A stretch of 64,000 bases of DNA from Acidobacteria bacterium RIFCSPLOWO2_12_FULL_66_21. GTDB taxonomy: Bacteria > Acidobacteriota > Vicinamibacteria > Vicinamibacterales > 2-12-FULL-66-21. The position numbers and the translations under genes are program-made. This document shows, piece by piece, positions 49,741 through 57,155 of this stretch (positions are counted from its first letter, which is position 1; each line of letters opens with the position of its first letter). Under the pieces are notes generated by a model. That model did no database searches, had not been told where the DNA came from, and worked only from the letters and a program-made list of their open reading frames with translations. The stretch lies in NCBI GenBank assembly GCA_001767455.1, contig MELC01000038.1, forward strand, positions 112,753-176,752, given 5' to 3'.

Positions 49741-52382
49741 ACGACCTGCGCCGAATCTCCCACGACATCGAGTCCGAAATCTCCGATCATCTCGAGCGCC
49801 GCGTTCGCGATCTCCGCGAGACTGGACTGACCGAGGCCGCCGCGCGCGAGCACGCGGAGACCGAGTTCGGCGACGTGTCCGCGACCGAGCGAGAGCTCCT
49901 GACCATCGACGCGAGGCTCGACAGGCAACGCCGGCGCGCCCGCGTCTGGTCGGGCATCGGTAGCGACGTGCGGACGGTAACGCGGCGCCTGGCCGGCCAG
50001 CCCGGAGCAACCGCGCTCACCATCCTCACGCTCGCGCTGGCGATCGGCGTTGCCGCCGCCGTCTTCAGCATCGTCGATCAGCTCATCCTGCGGCCGCCGC
50101 CGTTCCTCCACGCCGATCGGCTCGTGAACGTCCTGCATCAGACCGGCCCGAACCGCCCCGGCGGCGGCCTCACTCCTGAGAAGATTCTCGGCTGGCAGCA
50201 GCAGTTTGCGGTGTTCGAGCGCCTGGAATCCTATGCGGGTGCCTCCTTCGACCTGACCGAAGCCGTCGAGCCGCAACAGATCGATGCGCGTGTCGTCTCG
50301 CTGGGATTGTTCGACATGCTCGGCATCAGAACGCACATCGGACGGCCGTTTGCCGAGGGGGACGGCGCGCCGGGCAGCGAGAAGGTGGCCATCCTCTCGC
50401 ACGAGTTCTGGACGTCACGGTTTGGCGGATCACCAAGCGTGCTCGGATCGCACATCGTGCTCAACGACGAGCGCTATACCGTCATCGGCGTGCTGCGTCC
50501 GGGCACGACGCTGCTCACCGGCGATGAGCCAGTCTGGCTTCCGTTCGACCTGGATGCCTGGGGCGCGGGGACGCCTGCGTACAGGTTCTTCGGCATCGGC
50601 CGGCTGAACGCCGCACTCGACGCCAGCCAGGCCAGGACGACTGCGGACGCCATTGCCGCGGAGCTGGGCCAGTCGACGCCCCTCACAGGCACCTGGTATC
50701 TCGGCATCGACGAAAAGCGCTCCGCGCAACTGACGCCCACGACCCGGCAGACGCTGTTCGTGCTGCTCGGCGCCGTCACCTTGTTGCTGCTCATCGCCTG
50801 CGTGAACGTCACGAGCTTTGCGCTCGGACAGACGCTCCGCCGGGAGCGTGAGCTGCGGCTGCGCGCAGCCATCGGGGCTGGCCGGTGGAGACTCCTTCGG
50901 GAATGCCTCGTCGAAACGCTGCTGCTGGCGGCCGCCGCGGGTCTGGCGGCAGCGGTGATCGCACGGATCGCGCTTGCCGTGCTGCTCGCGGCTGCTCCCG
51001 CCGGTCTGGCCTTCATGACCACGAGAGCCGTGGAGATCGACGTCAGAGTGTTCGCGATCATGACCGCCGCCGCGCTGACGGCGGGCCTGCTGGCTGGCCT
51101 CCTTCCCGGGTTCCGCTCGTCGCGCGTGGATCTGTCGAGCGCGCTTCGAGACGGCACTCGCGGATCCGAACGGGGTCTTTCCTTCGGCGGCGGTATCGGC
51201 GCACTTGTCGTGATCGAGGTTGCGATGGCGATGGTCCTGCTGGTTGGATCGACCCTCATGTCGCGGTCCCTGATCGCGTTTCACGCGCGCGAGCCGGGAT
51301 TCGACGTCGGCAAACTGATGACCGTGGAGATGGCGCTGCCGTCGCATCGTTACCCAAACGAACAGGCACGGCGCGAGTTCTTCGGCGCGCTCGACGCGGC
51401 GCTCAGAAGGCAACCCGGCATCGAGGCATCGGCGTATGCCTGGGGTATCCCGCCCGCCGCCGGGTCCTGGTTAGCCCGGCTTCTTCAGGCAGAAGGGCGT
51501 GAGCCGGCCTCCGGCAGCCTCGAATTTTTCGCCAACGCCGTGTCGCCCGCCTACTTCGAGACGACCGGCACGCGGCTGCTGGCGGGCAGAGCGTTCACGC
51601 CGGAGGATGCAGACGACCAGGTGATTGTGAGCGAGGCAGTCGCGCGACTGCTGTGGGGCGACGAGCCGGCTGTCGGCAGACGGCTGAGGGACTCACCCAA
51701 AGACCAATGGCTGACCGTTGTTGGCGTGGCCGGCAATGTCGAGTCCCGCCGGGCCGGCCAGCGTTCGGACCTGCAGATGTACGTCCCTCTTGCGTTGCCT
51801 CGCGGGTCCTCTGTGCCAGCCGCCACCGGACGCGGACGCTCGTACATCAGGCAGCTCCTGATCGTCAGAGCCTCGGATCCGGCGCTGGCGCAGGCCGCGG
51901 TCAGGCAACAGGTCCGCGTTTTGGACCCGTATCAGCCTGTCGGCACGTTCGTGTCCGGCACCGAAATATACGCCAAGCCGTTCGCGCAACAGCAGTTCCT
52001 GCTCACGGTGATGAGCGTATTCGCGGGAGTGGCGCTTCTGCTGGCCGCGATGGGGATTTTCGGCATCCTCTCGCAGGCCGTGACCGAGCGCCGCCGCGAG
52101 ATCGGGATTCGCATGGCCCTCGGCGCTGGCAGCGCCCGTCTCGTTCGCCTGCTCGTCGGCCGAGGGGTCGGGCTCGCGGCCCTCGGCGCCGCCGTCGGCA
52201 CCATCGCGTCACTCTTCGGCGTTCGTGTGCTCGAAGGACTGTTGTTCGGCGTGACGCCGTTCGACGCGCCGAGCTTCCTGTTCGTCGTCGCTGTAATCCT
52301 CATCGTCGCGCTCACTGCCTGCTGGTGGCCGGCGACCCGTGCACTCGCCGTGGACCCGGCGGAAGTGCTGAGGAGCGGATAA
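49737..52382 (+). CDS. ADOP family permease with N-terminal prefix domain
   Basis: 881 residues from the ATG overlapping the PadR stop; an earlier in-frame start inside padR is rejected. The prefix (MNDLRRISHDIESEISDHLE, RRVRDLRETGLTEAAAREHA, ETEFGD) precedes LTILTLALAIGVAAAVFSIV. The periplasmic domain has QIDARVVSLGLFDMLGIRTH and LNDERYTVIGVLRPGTTL; the middle has LLIACVNVTSFALGQTLRRE and RELRLRAAIGAGRWRLLREC. The end reads RREIGIRMALGAGSARLVRL and WWPATRALAVDPAEVLRS. The mid motif CVNVTSFALGQ differs from the common CANVANLLLAR, so this copy has drifted. Confidence 0.94.
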   Translation: MNDLRRISHDIESEISDHLERRVRDLRETGLTEAAAREHAETEFGDVSATERELLTIDARLDRQRRRARVWSGIGSDVRTVTRRLAGQPGATALTILTLALAIGVAAAVFSIVDQLILRPPPFLHADRLVNVLHQTGPNRPGGGLTPEKILGWQQQFAVFERLESYAGASFDLTEAVEPQQIDARVVSLGLFDMLGIRTHIGRPFAEGDGAPGSEKVAILSHEFWTSRFGGSPSVLGSHIVLNDERYTVIGVLRPGTTLLTGDEPVWLPFDLDAWGAGTPAYRFFGIGRLNAALDASQARTTADAIAAELGQSTPLTGTWYLGIDEKRSAQLTPTTRQTLFVLLGAVTLLLLIACVNVTSFALGQTLRRERELRLRAAIGAGRWRLLRECLVETLLLAAAAGLAAAVIARIALAVLLAAAPAGLAFMTTRAVEIDVRVFAIMTAAALTAGLLAGLLPGFRSSRVDLSSALRDGTRGSERGLSFGGGIGALVVIEVAMAMVLLVGSTLMSRSLIAFHAREPGFDVGKLMTVEMALPSHRYPNEQARREFFGALDAALRRQPGIEASAYAWGIPPAAGSWLARLLQAEGREPASGSLEFFANAVSPAYFETTGTRLLAGRAFTPEDADDQVIVSEAVARLLWGDEPAVGRRLRDSPKDQWLTVVGVAGNVESRRAGQRSDLQMYVPLALPRGSSVPAATGRGRSYIRQLLIVRASDPALAQAAVRQQVRVLDPYQPVGTFVSGTEIYAKPFAQQQFLLTVMSVFAGVALLLAAMGIFGILSQAVTERRREIGIRMALGAGSARLVRLLVGRGVGLAALGAAVGTIASLFGVRVLEGLLFGVTPFDAPSFLFVVAVILIVALTACWWPATRALAVDPAEVLRSG

Positions 52383-52600
52383 TCTTCACCTGCTCCAAGA
52401 CGCAGCTCATACAGGCGCTGAACGGATCCGCCGTCGCGGTGGAACGCCTGATTCGCCGCGCATGCAGCCATGGCGGCCAGGTCGGAGGGTTCAAGCGCGA
52501 TATCGTCGTGCTGCTCGGCTACTTGATCGCCCACGAGTCGCACCATCGAGGCAGCATTCTGCTCACCGCGAAACAGGCCGGCCATCCACTCGATGAGTAA
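52382..52600 (+). pseudogene. DinB-like protein fragment
   Basis: Seventy-three codons, open without a start, follow the permease stop in another frame: IFTCSKTQLIQALNGSAVAV, GFKRDIVVLLGYLIAHESHH and RGSILLTAKQAGHPLDE. The AHExHHRGS element with its metal-binding histidines and the HP-D ending are typical of the DinB/YfiT four-helix family, but the N-terminal helices with the first histidine and the closing helix are missing. It is a two-sided truncated remnant. Confidence 0.7.
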
Positions 52601-52660
52601 GCGCGCTGGGGGATCTGGGCCTGGGACCGGATTTGAAGTGTCCGGCACCCTGGCACGGCC

Positions 52661-54016
52661 TCAACGGAGCTTCCGCGCGCGCTGCTCCACACCGCCCTGC
52701 CGCAGAATCAACGCGGTGCTCTCGCCGTTCTCGATGATGAACGCGATCCGCGCCTCGAAGGCCCGCACGAAGAATTCGGTCTCCGACCGGGCGAGGATCT
52801 CGAACCGCAGCTGCTTCGTCGCCTGGATGTAAATGCGGCGGTCTGCCACCGTGACCTCGATGCGGAACTCCGGCGTGATCTCGTACACGCCCACGTAGCG
52901 ACGCAGCATCTCGGGTGGCAGGTGGACCGGCGTTGGCAGCAGCGGCACGGCGGCGTTGATCAGATGGAAGCCGATGTCATCAACGCCCTGCGCCGAGTTC
53001 GACAGCACGACGGCCCCGACCTGACGCTCGGGATCGAACCCGATGAACGTGCGGAAGCCGGCCGTCCCGCCGTTGTGCCAGATGATGCGGTCCTGCCCGA
53101 CCGTGCGCGTCAACCAGTTCAAGCCGACGCGCATGCTTTCGCCCGCGTCCCGGCGCGGTTGGTGCGCCGTGCGCATGGCGCGCTCGAGCGCCGACCTGGG
53201 CGGGCCGACGTTGGCGTCGAGGAACGCGAGCATGTCGTCCATGTTCGACTGCAGTCCGCCGGCACCCACCAACACACCCGAGTCCCAGTCCCGCACCGGC
53301 GACCCGGTGGCGCTATGGCCGACCGCGCGCTCGGCCGCCATAGCCTGTGAGTACTGGACGCCCGTCATGTTCATGCCGAGCGGCGCCAGAATGCGTTCTC
53401 GCACGAGCGACTCGTAGTCGGCGCCCGCACGGTTCGCGAGGAGGACACCGAGCAGGCCGGTGCCGAGATTCGAGTACTCGAATTTACCCCCGACATCCCG
53501 GGCGAGGGTGTGCCGCTGCAGGAAGGCGCGCAGCCGTTCCAGGGTGTAATCGGCGTACGGGTTCGCGGGATCTGAGGGCGCCAGATTGTCCGGCAGGCGA
53601 GGCAATCCCGAGTGATGCGTCGACAGGTCGAGCAGGGTGATCTGCCTCTCACCGCGTGTTGGCAGGCGCATCTTGTCCGGGGCGTGGGCCTGCGCCAGGT
53701 CCTCGACGCCCAACGCGCCGCGAGCGGCCATCTCGGCGAGCAGCGTCCCGGTGAACACCTTCGTGATCGATCCAATCTCGAAGACGCTCTTTTCCGTGAG
53801 CGGCTTCGCCCCCGGCCCGGCGGTCCCGTAGGCGGCCGTCCGCCGCGTCCCGTCGGCTTCCAGAACGCCGACGACGATGCCCGTCGCCATGCCGGAGTCG
53901 ACGCGGTCGCGGATCAGCCGCTCGAGCTGCTCCCTGCCCGGGACGTGCTGGGCGTCGGCTGCCAGAACCAGGGCCGACGCGACACAGGCACCCGTCAGAT
54001 GGCTCTTCATCCTCAT
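52661..54016 (-). CDS. Exported serine hydrolase of the class C beta-lactamase fold
   Basis: 451 residues from the ATG at 54016. A signal peptide (MRMKSHLTGACVASALVLAA) leads to the fold core: FEIGSITKVFTGTLLAEM with the nucleophile serine in SITK, the Y-x-N element in GKFEYSNLGTGLLGVLL, and HNGGTAGFRTFIGFDPERQV in the position of KTG. A C-terminal lipocalin-like domain (LRRYVGVYEITPEFRIEVTV, FFVRAFEARIAFIIENGEST) completes the protein. Such enzymes are D-amino-acid peptidases, esterases or beta-lactamases of the periplasm. It lies two bases downstream of a sigma-factor-linked membrane gene, so one operon of three is likely and the hydrolase may be the sigma factor's output. Confidence 0.92.
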   Translation of the reverse strand: MRMKSHLTGACVASALVLAADAQHVPGREQLERLIRDRVDSGMATGIVVGVLEADGTRRTAAYGTAGPGAKPLTEKSVFEIGSITKVFTGTLLAEMAARGALGVEDLAQAHAPDKMRLPTRGERQITLLDLSTHHSGLPRLPDNLAPSDPANPYADYTLERLRAFLQRHTLARDVGGKFEYSNLGTGLLGVLLANRAGADYESLVRERILAPLGMNMTGVQYSQAMAAERAVGHSATGSPVRDWDSGVLVGAGGLQSNMDDMLAFLDANVGPPRSALERAMRTAHQPRRDAGESMRVGLNWLTRTVGQDRIIWHNGGTAGFRTFIGFDPERQVGAVVLSNSAQGVDDIGFHLINAAVPLLPTPVHLPPEMLRRYVGVYEITPEFRIEVTVADRRIYIQATKQLRFEILARSETEFFVRAFEARIAFIIENGESTALILRQGGVEQRARKLR

Positions 54017-54018
54017 CC

Positions 54019-54672
54019 TCAGTCTCCCTGCCGCTCTTTCCATTGTTCGTGCGAAGCCATGAATCGCTCGATCGGCGAATGGCGCTCGATATCGTCCAGC
54101 TCGCGCAACAAGCGTTCGTAGGCGCGTGCGGCTCCACGCTGCACGATGGACACGGCGAAGACGATCAGCGCCACCCATGGGACCATCACGCCCCAGAGAA
54201 ACCGTGGGATCGCGTCCGGCTCGTTGCGAAGCGTTCCGTAGCCCAGGATCGGCACGACCGGAAAGATCACGATGATGCGCCACCAGAGCCATCGCCCCCT
54301 GTGGAACGCGCGTCGGGTGACGAGATACGCGCGAGCGGCGGCCAGCGAGGGTGACGTCGTGCGCAGGATGTCGAATCGGACCGCCCGAACACGTCGGCGA
54401 AGGACCAGAATCTGGCCGATAAAGAAGACGACGGACAGAATCGCCAGCACGTGGCCGACTCGTCGGAGGGGATCGGCTTCCGCAAGCAAATTGGCGCCGG
54501 CCCAGATGGCCATCACGGCGAACAACGCAAGAAAGATCCAGAACCCCCAGCGGGACGCGCGCACGTCTCGGCGAATCTTTTTCGCGAAATCTGCCGGCAC
54601 CGGGCGGAATCCGCTCGTCGGCTGTTCCTGCCAGGCAGACACCAGACTGTCCGGCGCGCGATCAGACGGCAT
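54019..54672 (-). CDS. Four-helix membrane protein linked to an ECF sigma factor
   Basis: 217 residues; the ATG at 54672 lies inside the sigma factor's last codons after GGGAGGA. A soluble head (SAWQEQPTSGFRPVPADFAK, KIRRDVRASRW) is followed by membrane helices at about 30-47, 58-75, 118-135 and 147-165 and an amphipathic tail (RAYERLLRELDDIERHSPIE). The arrangement sigma factor - small membrane protein is the place of an anti-sigma factor, although no zinc-binding HCC motif is seen. The tail resembles the membrane end fused to the broken sigma factor at 5168-5704. I infer a membrane-bound regulator of the sigma factor. Confidence 0.75.
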   Translation of the reverse strand: MPSDRAPDSLVSAWQEQPTSGFRPVPADFAKKIRRDVRASRWGFWIFLALFAVMAIWAGANLLAEADPLRRVGHVLAILSVVFFIGQILVLRRRVRAVRFDILRTTSPSLAAARAYLVTRRAFHRGRWLWWRIIVIFPVVPILGYGTLRNEPDAIPRFLWGVMVPWVALIVFAVSIVQRGAARAYERLLRELDDIERHSPIERFMASHEQWKERQGD

Positions 54673-55219
54673 TTCTTCCTCCCTCATTCGCGTACTGACT
54701 CAGGAGTTTCTTCACCCGGCCCATCCTGGTCGCCACGTTGCCGGCGGAGATGCCCACCACCTCCGCGATCTCCGCCGCGCTCAGACCCTCGAGGTACAGA
54801 ACGACGAGCTCCCGGTCGAGCGGTCGCAGCCGCTCAATCAGCTCCATGAGGCGCGAGAGCAGCACGCCCCGGTCGGCGTCCGGTTCGATTCCGGCGTCCC
54901 GGACCTCGAAGTCATCGAGTCCGACCAGCGGCCGCGAGCGCCGGCGCCGCTCGTCCATCACATGTGTCGCCGCCACGTTGTGCGCGACGCGATAGACCCA
55001 TGTGCGCAGCGAGCACTGACCATCGAAACGATCGAGGCTCCGCCAGAGATTCAGGTGGATGTTCTGGAGCAAGTCCTGACGCTTGTGCTCGTCGAGCTCG
55101 TACGAGCGCGCGAGCCGCTCGATTGCGGCGCCAAATGCTTCGACGGCCTCGTCATAGAGACGTGACTGGCTCGTCGGAGGCGCGACCGGCTGTCCCGCCG
55201 GACGATCGCGATGAGGCAC
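54662..55219 (-). CDS. ECF RNA polymerase sigma factor
   Basis: 185 residues. Region 2: FGAAIERLARSYELDEHKRQ, DLLQNIHLNLWRSLDRFDGQ, CSLRTWVYRVAHNVAATHVM. Region 4: LIERLRPLDRELVVLYLEGL, SAAEIAEVVGISAGNVATRM and GRVKKLLSQYANEGG, with a complete helix-turn-helix. It is the first gene of a probable three-gene operon with a membrane protein and a secreted serine hydrolase. The intact region 4 makes it the reference for judging the truncated sigma factor near 5.2 kb. Promoter specificity cannot be read from this sequence alone. Confidence 0.93.
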   Translation of the reverse strand: MPHRDRPAGQPVAPPTSQSRLYDEAVEAFGAAIERLARSYELDEHKRQDLLQNIHLNLWRSLDRFDGQCSLRTWVYRVAHNVAATHVMDERRRRSRPLVGLDDFEVRDAGIEPDADRGVLLSRLMELIERLRPLDRELVVLYLEGLSAAEIAEVVGISAGNVATRMGRVKKLLSQYANEGGRNAV

Positions 55220-55281
55220 GATTAGATAGTCGTCGCTCGAGGGGTTTTCTCACACTGCCATTTCGCGTACGATCGGTCAAG

Positions 55282-55307
55282 GCGCCCGTAGCTCAGTTGG
55301 ATAGAGC
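55282..55307 (+). pseudogene. 5' fragment of a tRNA-Arg-like gene
   Basis: The 26 bases GCGCCCGTAGCTCAG then TTGGATAGAGC equal the acceptor strand and D arm of the intact tRNA-Arg at 42846 except for one base. Directly afterwards the sequence leaves the cloverleaf: there is no anticodon stem, T arm or 3' acceptor. The break joins it to a coding fragment. Confidence 0.8.
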
Positions 55308-55315
55308 CCCGGCCG

Positions 55316-55594
55316 GTGACCTTCAAGCCCACGAACCCACTGGGCGTGCCCGTGTGGTCGCACCACGGGATTGTCTGCACCGGGGAGGCGTACACGAAGG
55401 TCGTGAAGCTCACGTTCGCCCGGGGAGCCAGGATCCCAGACCCATCGCGCCTCTTCAATTCCAGCCTGGAAGGCAACACGCGAAGGGCGATCGACATCCA
55501 CGAAGGGGAGAAGGTCGACGCGCGCGCGTTCAAGGCGCTCGTGAAGGCCGCGGTGGCCCGGAATGGCCCGCCGGCGAAGAAACGGGTGCGCTAG
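55316..55594 (+). pseudogene. C-terminal part of a DUF1801 (YdhG-like) protein
   Basis: 92 codons from a GTG. The sequence GVPVWSHHGIVCTGEAYTKV, VKLTFARGARIPDPSRLFNS and SLEGNTRRAIDIHEGEKVDA matches the second half of DUF1801 proteins of the YdhG type, which are normally about 130-150 residues and start with a helical segment missing here. The fragment begins just after the tRNA 5' fragment, without a ribosome site, so expression is doubtful. It is best read as a recombination scar. Confidence 0.75.
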
Positions 55595-55640
55595 AAATCA
55601 CTCAGCGAGCACTCGCGCTGCCACTGCGCCAACCTAGTTT

Positions 55641-55706
55641 ATTTATCGACTGCCAATAATCTACTTGATGACATTCGATAAATAGCTTATTGATATTCGA
55701 TATCAA
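55641..55706 (+). promoter_or_regulatory. AT-rich operator region with two inverted repeats
   Basis: Upstream of the DUF2975 gene the DNA is strikingly AT-rich. ATTTATCGA (55641-55649) is the exact complement of TCGATAAAT (55675-55683), and TTGATATTCGATATCAA (55690-55706) is a 7-base inverted repeat with a TCG centre that touches the ribosome site. The shared word TCGATA suggests repeated binding of one regulator, most plausibly the HTH protein encoded in the operon. Confidence 0.65.
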
Positions 55707-55717
55707 GGTGGTGAGTC

Positions 55718-56245
55718 ATGTCAAGGCCAGCCTCGTCATCCGCCGCGCTGCCGATCGCGTACGTCGTGCTGCGGATCCTGATCATCGTCAACTGGCTGAT
55801 GGTCGCCGTGATCCTCGCTCTGCTGTTTGTGATCCCGAACGAGCAATGGATCATGAGCGCTCTCGACCTCTCTCCGTCGCTTGATGCGAAGCGGGTGGTC
55901 ATGGGCCTGCGCGCGATCGCCGCGCTCGGTCTCGCCGCGATTCCGCTCAATTATGCCGTCCTGAAGCGGCTGCTCGCGATGGTTGAGACGGTGCGCGCGG
56001 GCGACCCGTTCGTCGCCGCGAACGCATACCGTTTGCAGACGATCGCCTGGGCGCTGCTCACGCTGCAGCTTCTCAGCGTGGTCATCGGCGCGATCGCCAG
56101 GACCATTTCGACTCCGGCGCATCCCGTCCATTTTGATGCGGGCTTTTCGATCAACGGCGGGCTCGCCGTACTCCTCACGTTCCTGCTGGCCCGCGTGTTC
56201 GCGGAAGGCGCGCGCATGCGCGACGACCTCGAAGGGACGGTGTGA
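55718..56245 (+). CDS. DUF2975 four-helix membrane protein
   Basis: 175 residues with four hydrophobic helices: AYVVLRILIIVNWLMVAVIL, a helix after the loop at about 68-84 (MGLRAIAALGLAAIPLNYAV), LQTIAWALLTLQLLSVVIGA and GLAVLLTFLLARVFAEGARM. The stretch LKRLLAMVETVRAGDPFVAA followed by NAYRLQTIAWALL is the family signature of DUF2975. Members are almost always encoded with a small Cro/CI-type regulator, as here, and are thought to modulate that regulator from the membrane. The next gene starts one base after this stop. The leader contains palindromes likely used for autoregulation. Confidence 0.9.
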   Translation: MSRPASSSAALPIAYVVLRILIIVNWLMVAVILALLFVIPNEQWIMSALDLSPSLDAKRVVMGLRAIAALGLAAIPLNYAVLKRLLAMVETVRAGDPFVAANAYRLQTIAWALLTLQLLSVVIGAIARTISTPAHPVHFDAGFSINGGLAVLLTFLLARVFAEGARMRDDLEGTV

Positions 56246-56246
56246 C

Positions 56247-56504
56247 ATGGCGATCGCCGTGAAGCTCGATAACCTGCTCCACGATCGGCGGATGACGCTG
56301 ACCGAGCTCGCGGATCGGGTCGGCATGACGCTGGCCAACCTCTCGATCCTCAAGACCGGCAAGGCGCGCGCGATCCGCTTCTCGACGCTCGACGCGATCT
56401 GCGAGGCGCTCTCGTGCCAGCCTGGCGACCTTCTCCGGTTCGAGCCGGAGCACGCAGAACGCGAACAACCGGCAACAGCAAGCAAACGGAGCGCAAGCCG
56501 ATGA
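56247..56504 (+). CDS. Cro/CI-type HTH regulator of the DUF2975 pair (YozG-like)
   Basis: 85 residues. MAIAVKLDNLLHDRRMTLTE, LADRVGMTLANLSILKTGKA, RAIRFSTLDAICEALSCQPG and DLLRFEP give the five-helix lambda-repressor fold with the recognition helix TLANLSILKTGK. The family (YozG/YdaS-like, HTH_26) pairs with DUF2975 membrane proteins. A basic tail (TASKRSASR) follows. The stop overlaps the next start by four bases (ATGA), so it is co-translated with the membrane protein that follows. It is the natural candidate to bind the TCGATA palindromes upstream. Confidence 0.93.
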   Translation: MAIAVKLDNLLHDRRMTLTELADRVGMTLANLSILKTGKARAIRFSTLDAICEALSCQPGDLLRFEPEHAEREQPATASKRSASR

Positions 56505-56902
56505 ATCACAAGATCACATTAACCATCACGTCTCTGCTCTCGATCCTCCTCGCGTCAGTTCACCTGGCGCACGACGTCGTCCTCGGGATAGAGCCGGGAG
56601 GTGTCTCGAACTACACCGGGGTGCTGATCGTCGCCGTCTACTTGTACGCAGCGCTGATGCTCGGCGAACGGCGATGGGCGCACCTGATCGTCCTCATCGG
56701 ATCGATCGGCGGCGCGGGCGTTCCATATCTCCACATGATGGGGCGGGGACTTGTCGGCGGCCGGGCCGCCAACTACAGCGGCGTTTTCTTCTGGGTCTGG
56801 ACGCTCCTCGCGCTCGGCGTGACCGCGAGCGTTTCCGCGGTCCTCTCGGCGCGCGGACTGTGGAGGCTGCAATGGGAAAAATCCCGGTCGTCCCGCTCAT
56901 GA
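56501..56902 (+). CDS. Four-helix membrane protein in the DUF2975/HTH operon
   Basis: 133 residues with four hydrophobic helices: TLTITSLLSILLASVHLAHD, SNYTGVLIVAVYLYAALMLG, HLIVLIGSIGGAGVPYLHMM and GVFFWVWTLLALGVTASVSA. Conserved-looking polar residues inside the membrane (H in SVHLAHD and PYLHMMG) could hold a ligand or proton path. It begins within the HTH gene's stop and is third in the operon. I do not recognise a named family. Confidence 0.8.
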   Translation: MNHKITLTITSLLSILLASVHLAHDVVLGIEPGGVSNYTGVLIVAVYLYAALMLGERRWAHLIVLIGSIGGAGVPYLHMMGRGLVGGRAANYSGVFFWVWTLLALGVTASVSAVLSARGLWRLQWEKSRSSRS

Positions 56903-56924
56903 CGCAGCGGGCAGAGTCGCGCAC

Positions 56925-57083
56925 ATGCTATTAGAAACACACATCGTCGCCGGTGCTCTGGCACTGATTCTCGGCGCCGTTGCGCTCCTTGCTCGGAAGG
57001 GCGCCAGGCTGCATCGCCGAAGCGGGCAACTGTTCGTCTATGCCATGCTCGTCATGGGGACCACCGCGTCCGTTCTGGTTTGA
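56925..57083 (+). pseudogene. N-terminal fragment of a DUF2306-like membrane protein
   Basis: 52 codons starting 22 bases after the previous gene: MLLETHIVAGALALILGAVA, LLARKGARLHRRSGQLFVYA and MLVMGTTASVLV. The H-x-G-x-hydrophobic helix followed by KGARLHRRSGxLFVYAM and a second helix is the typical entry of DUF2306-like predicted membrane proteins, which have several further helices. Here a TGA follows and the next bases do not continue the family. It is a truncated remnant at the end of the operon. Confidence 0.65.
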
Positions 57084-57155
57084 GATAATGCGCCGCTTAC
57101 ACCGAGGGAGTTGCGGTGCGAAACGGTACGCCTCGTACGCTCGAATCAGGTCCGA

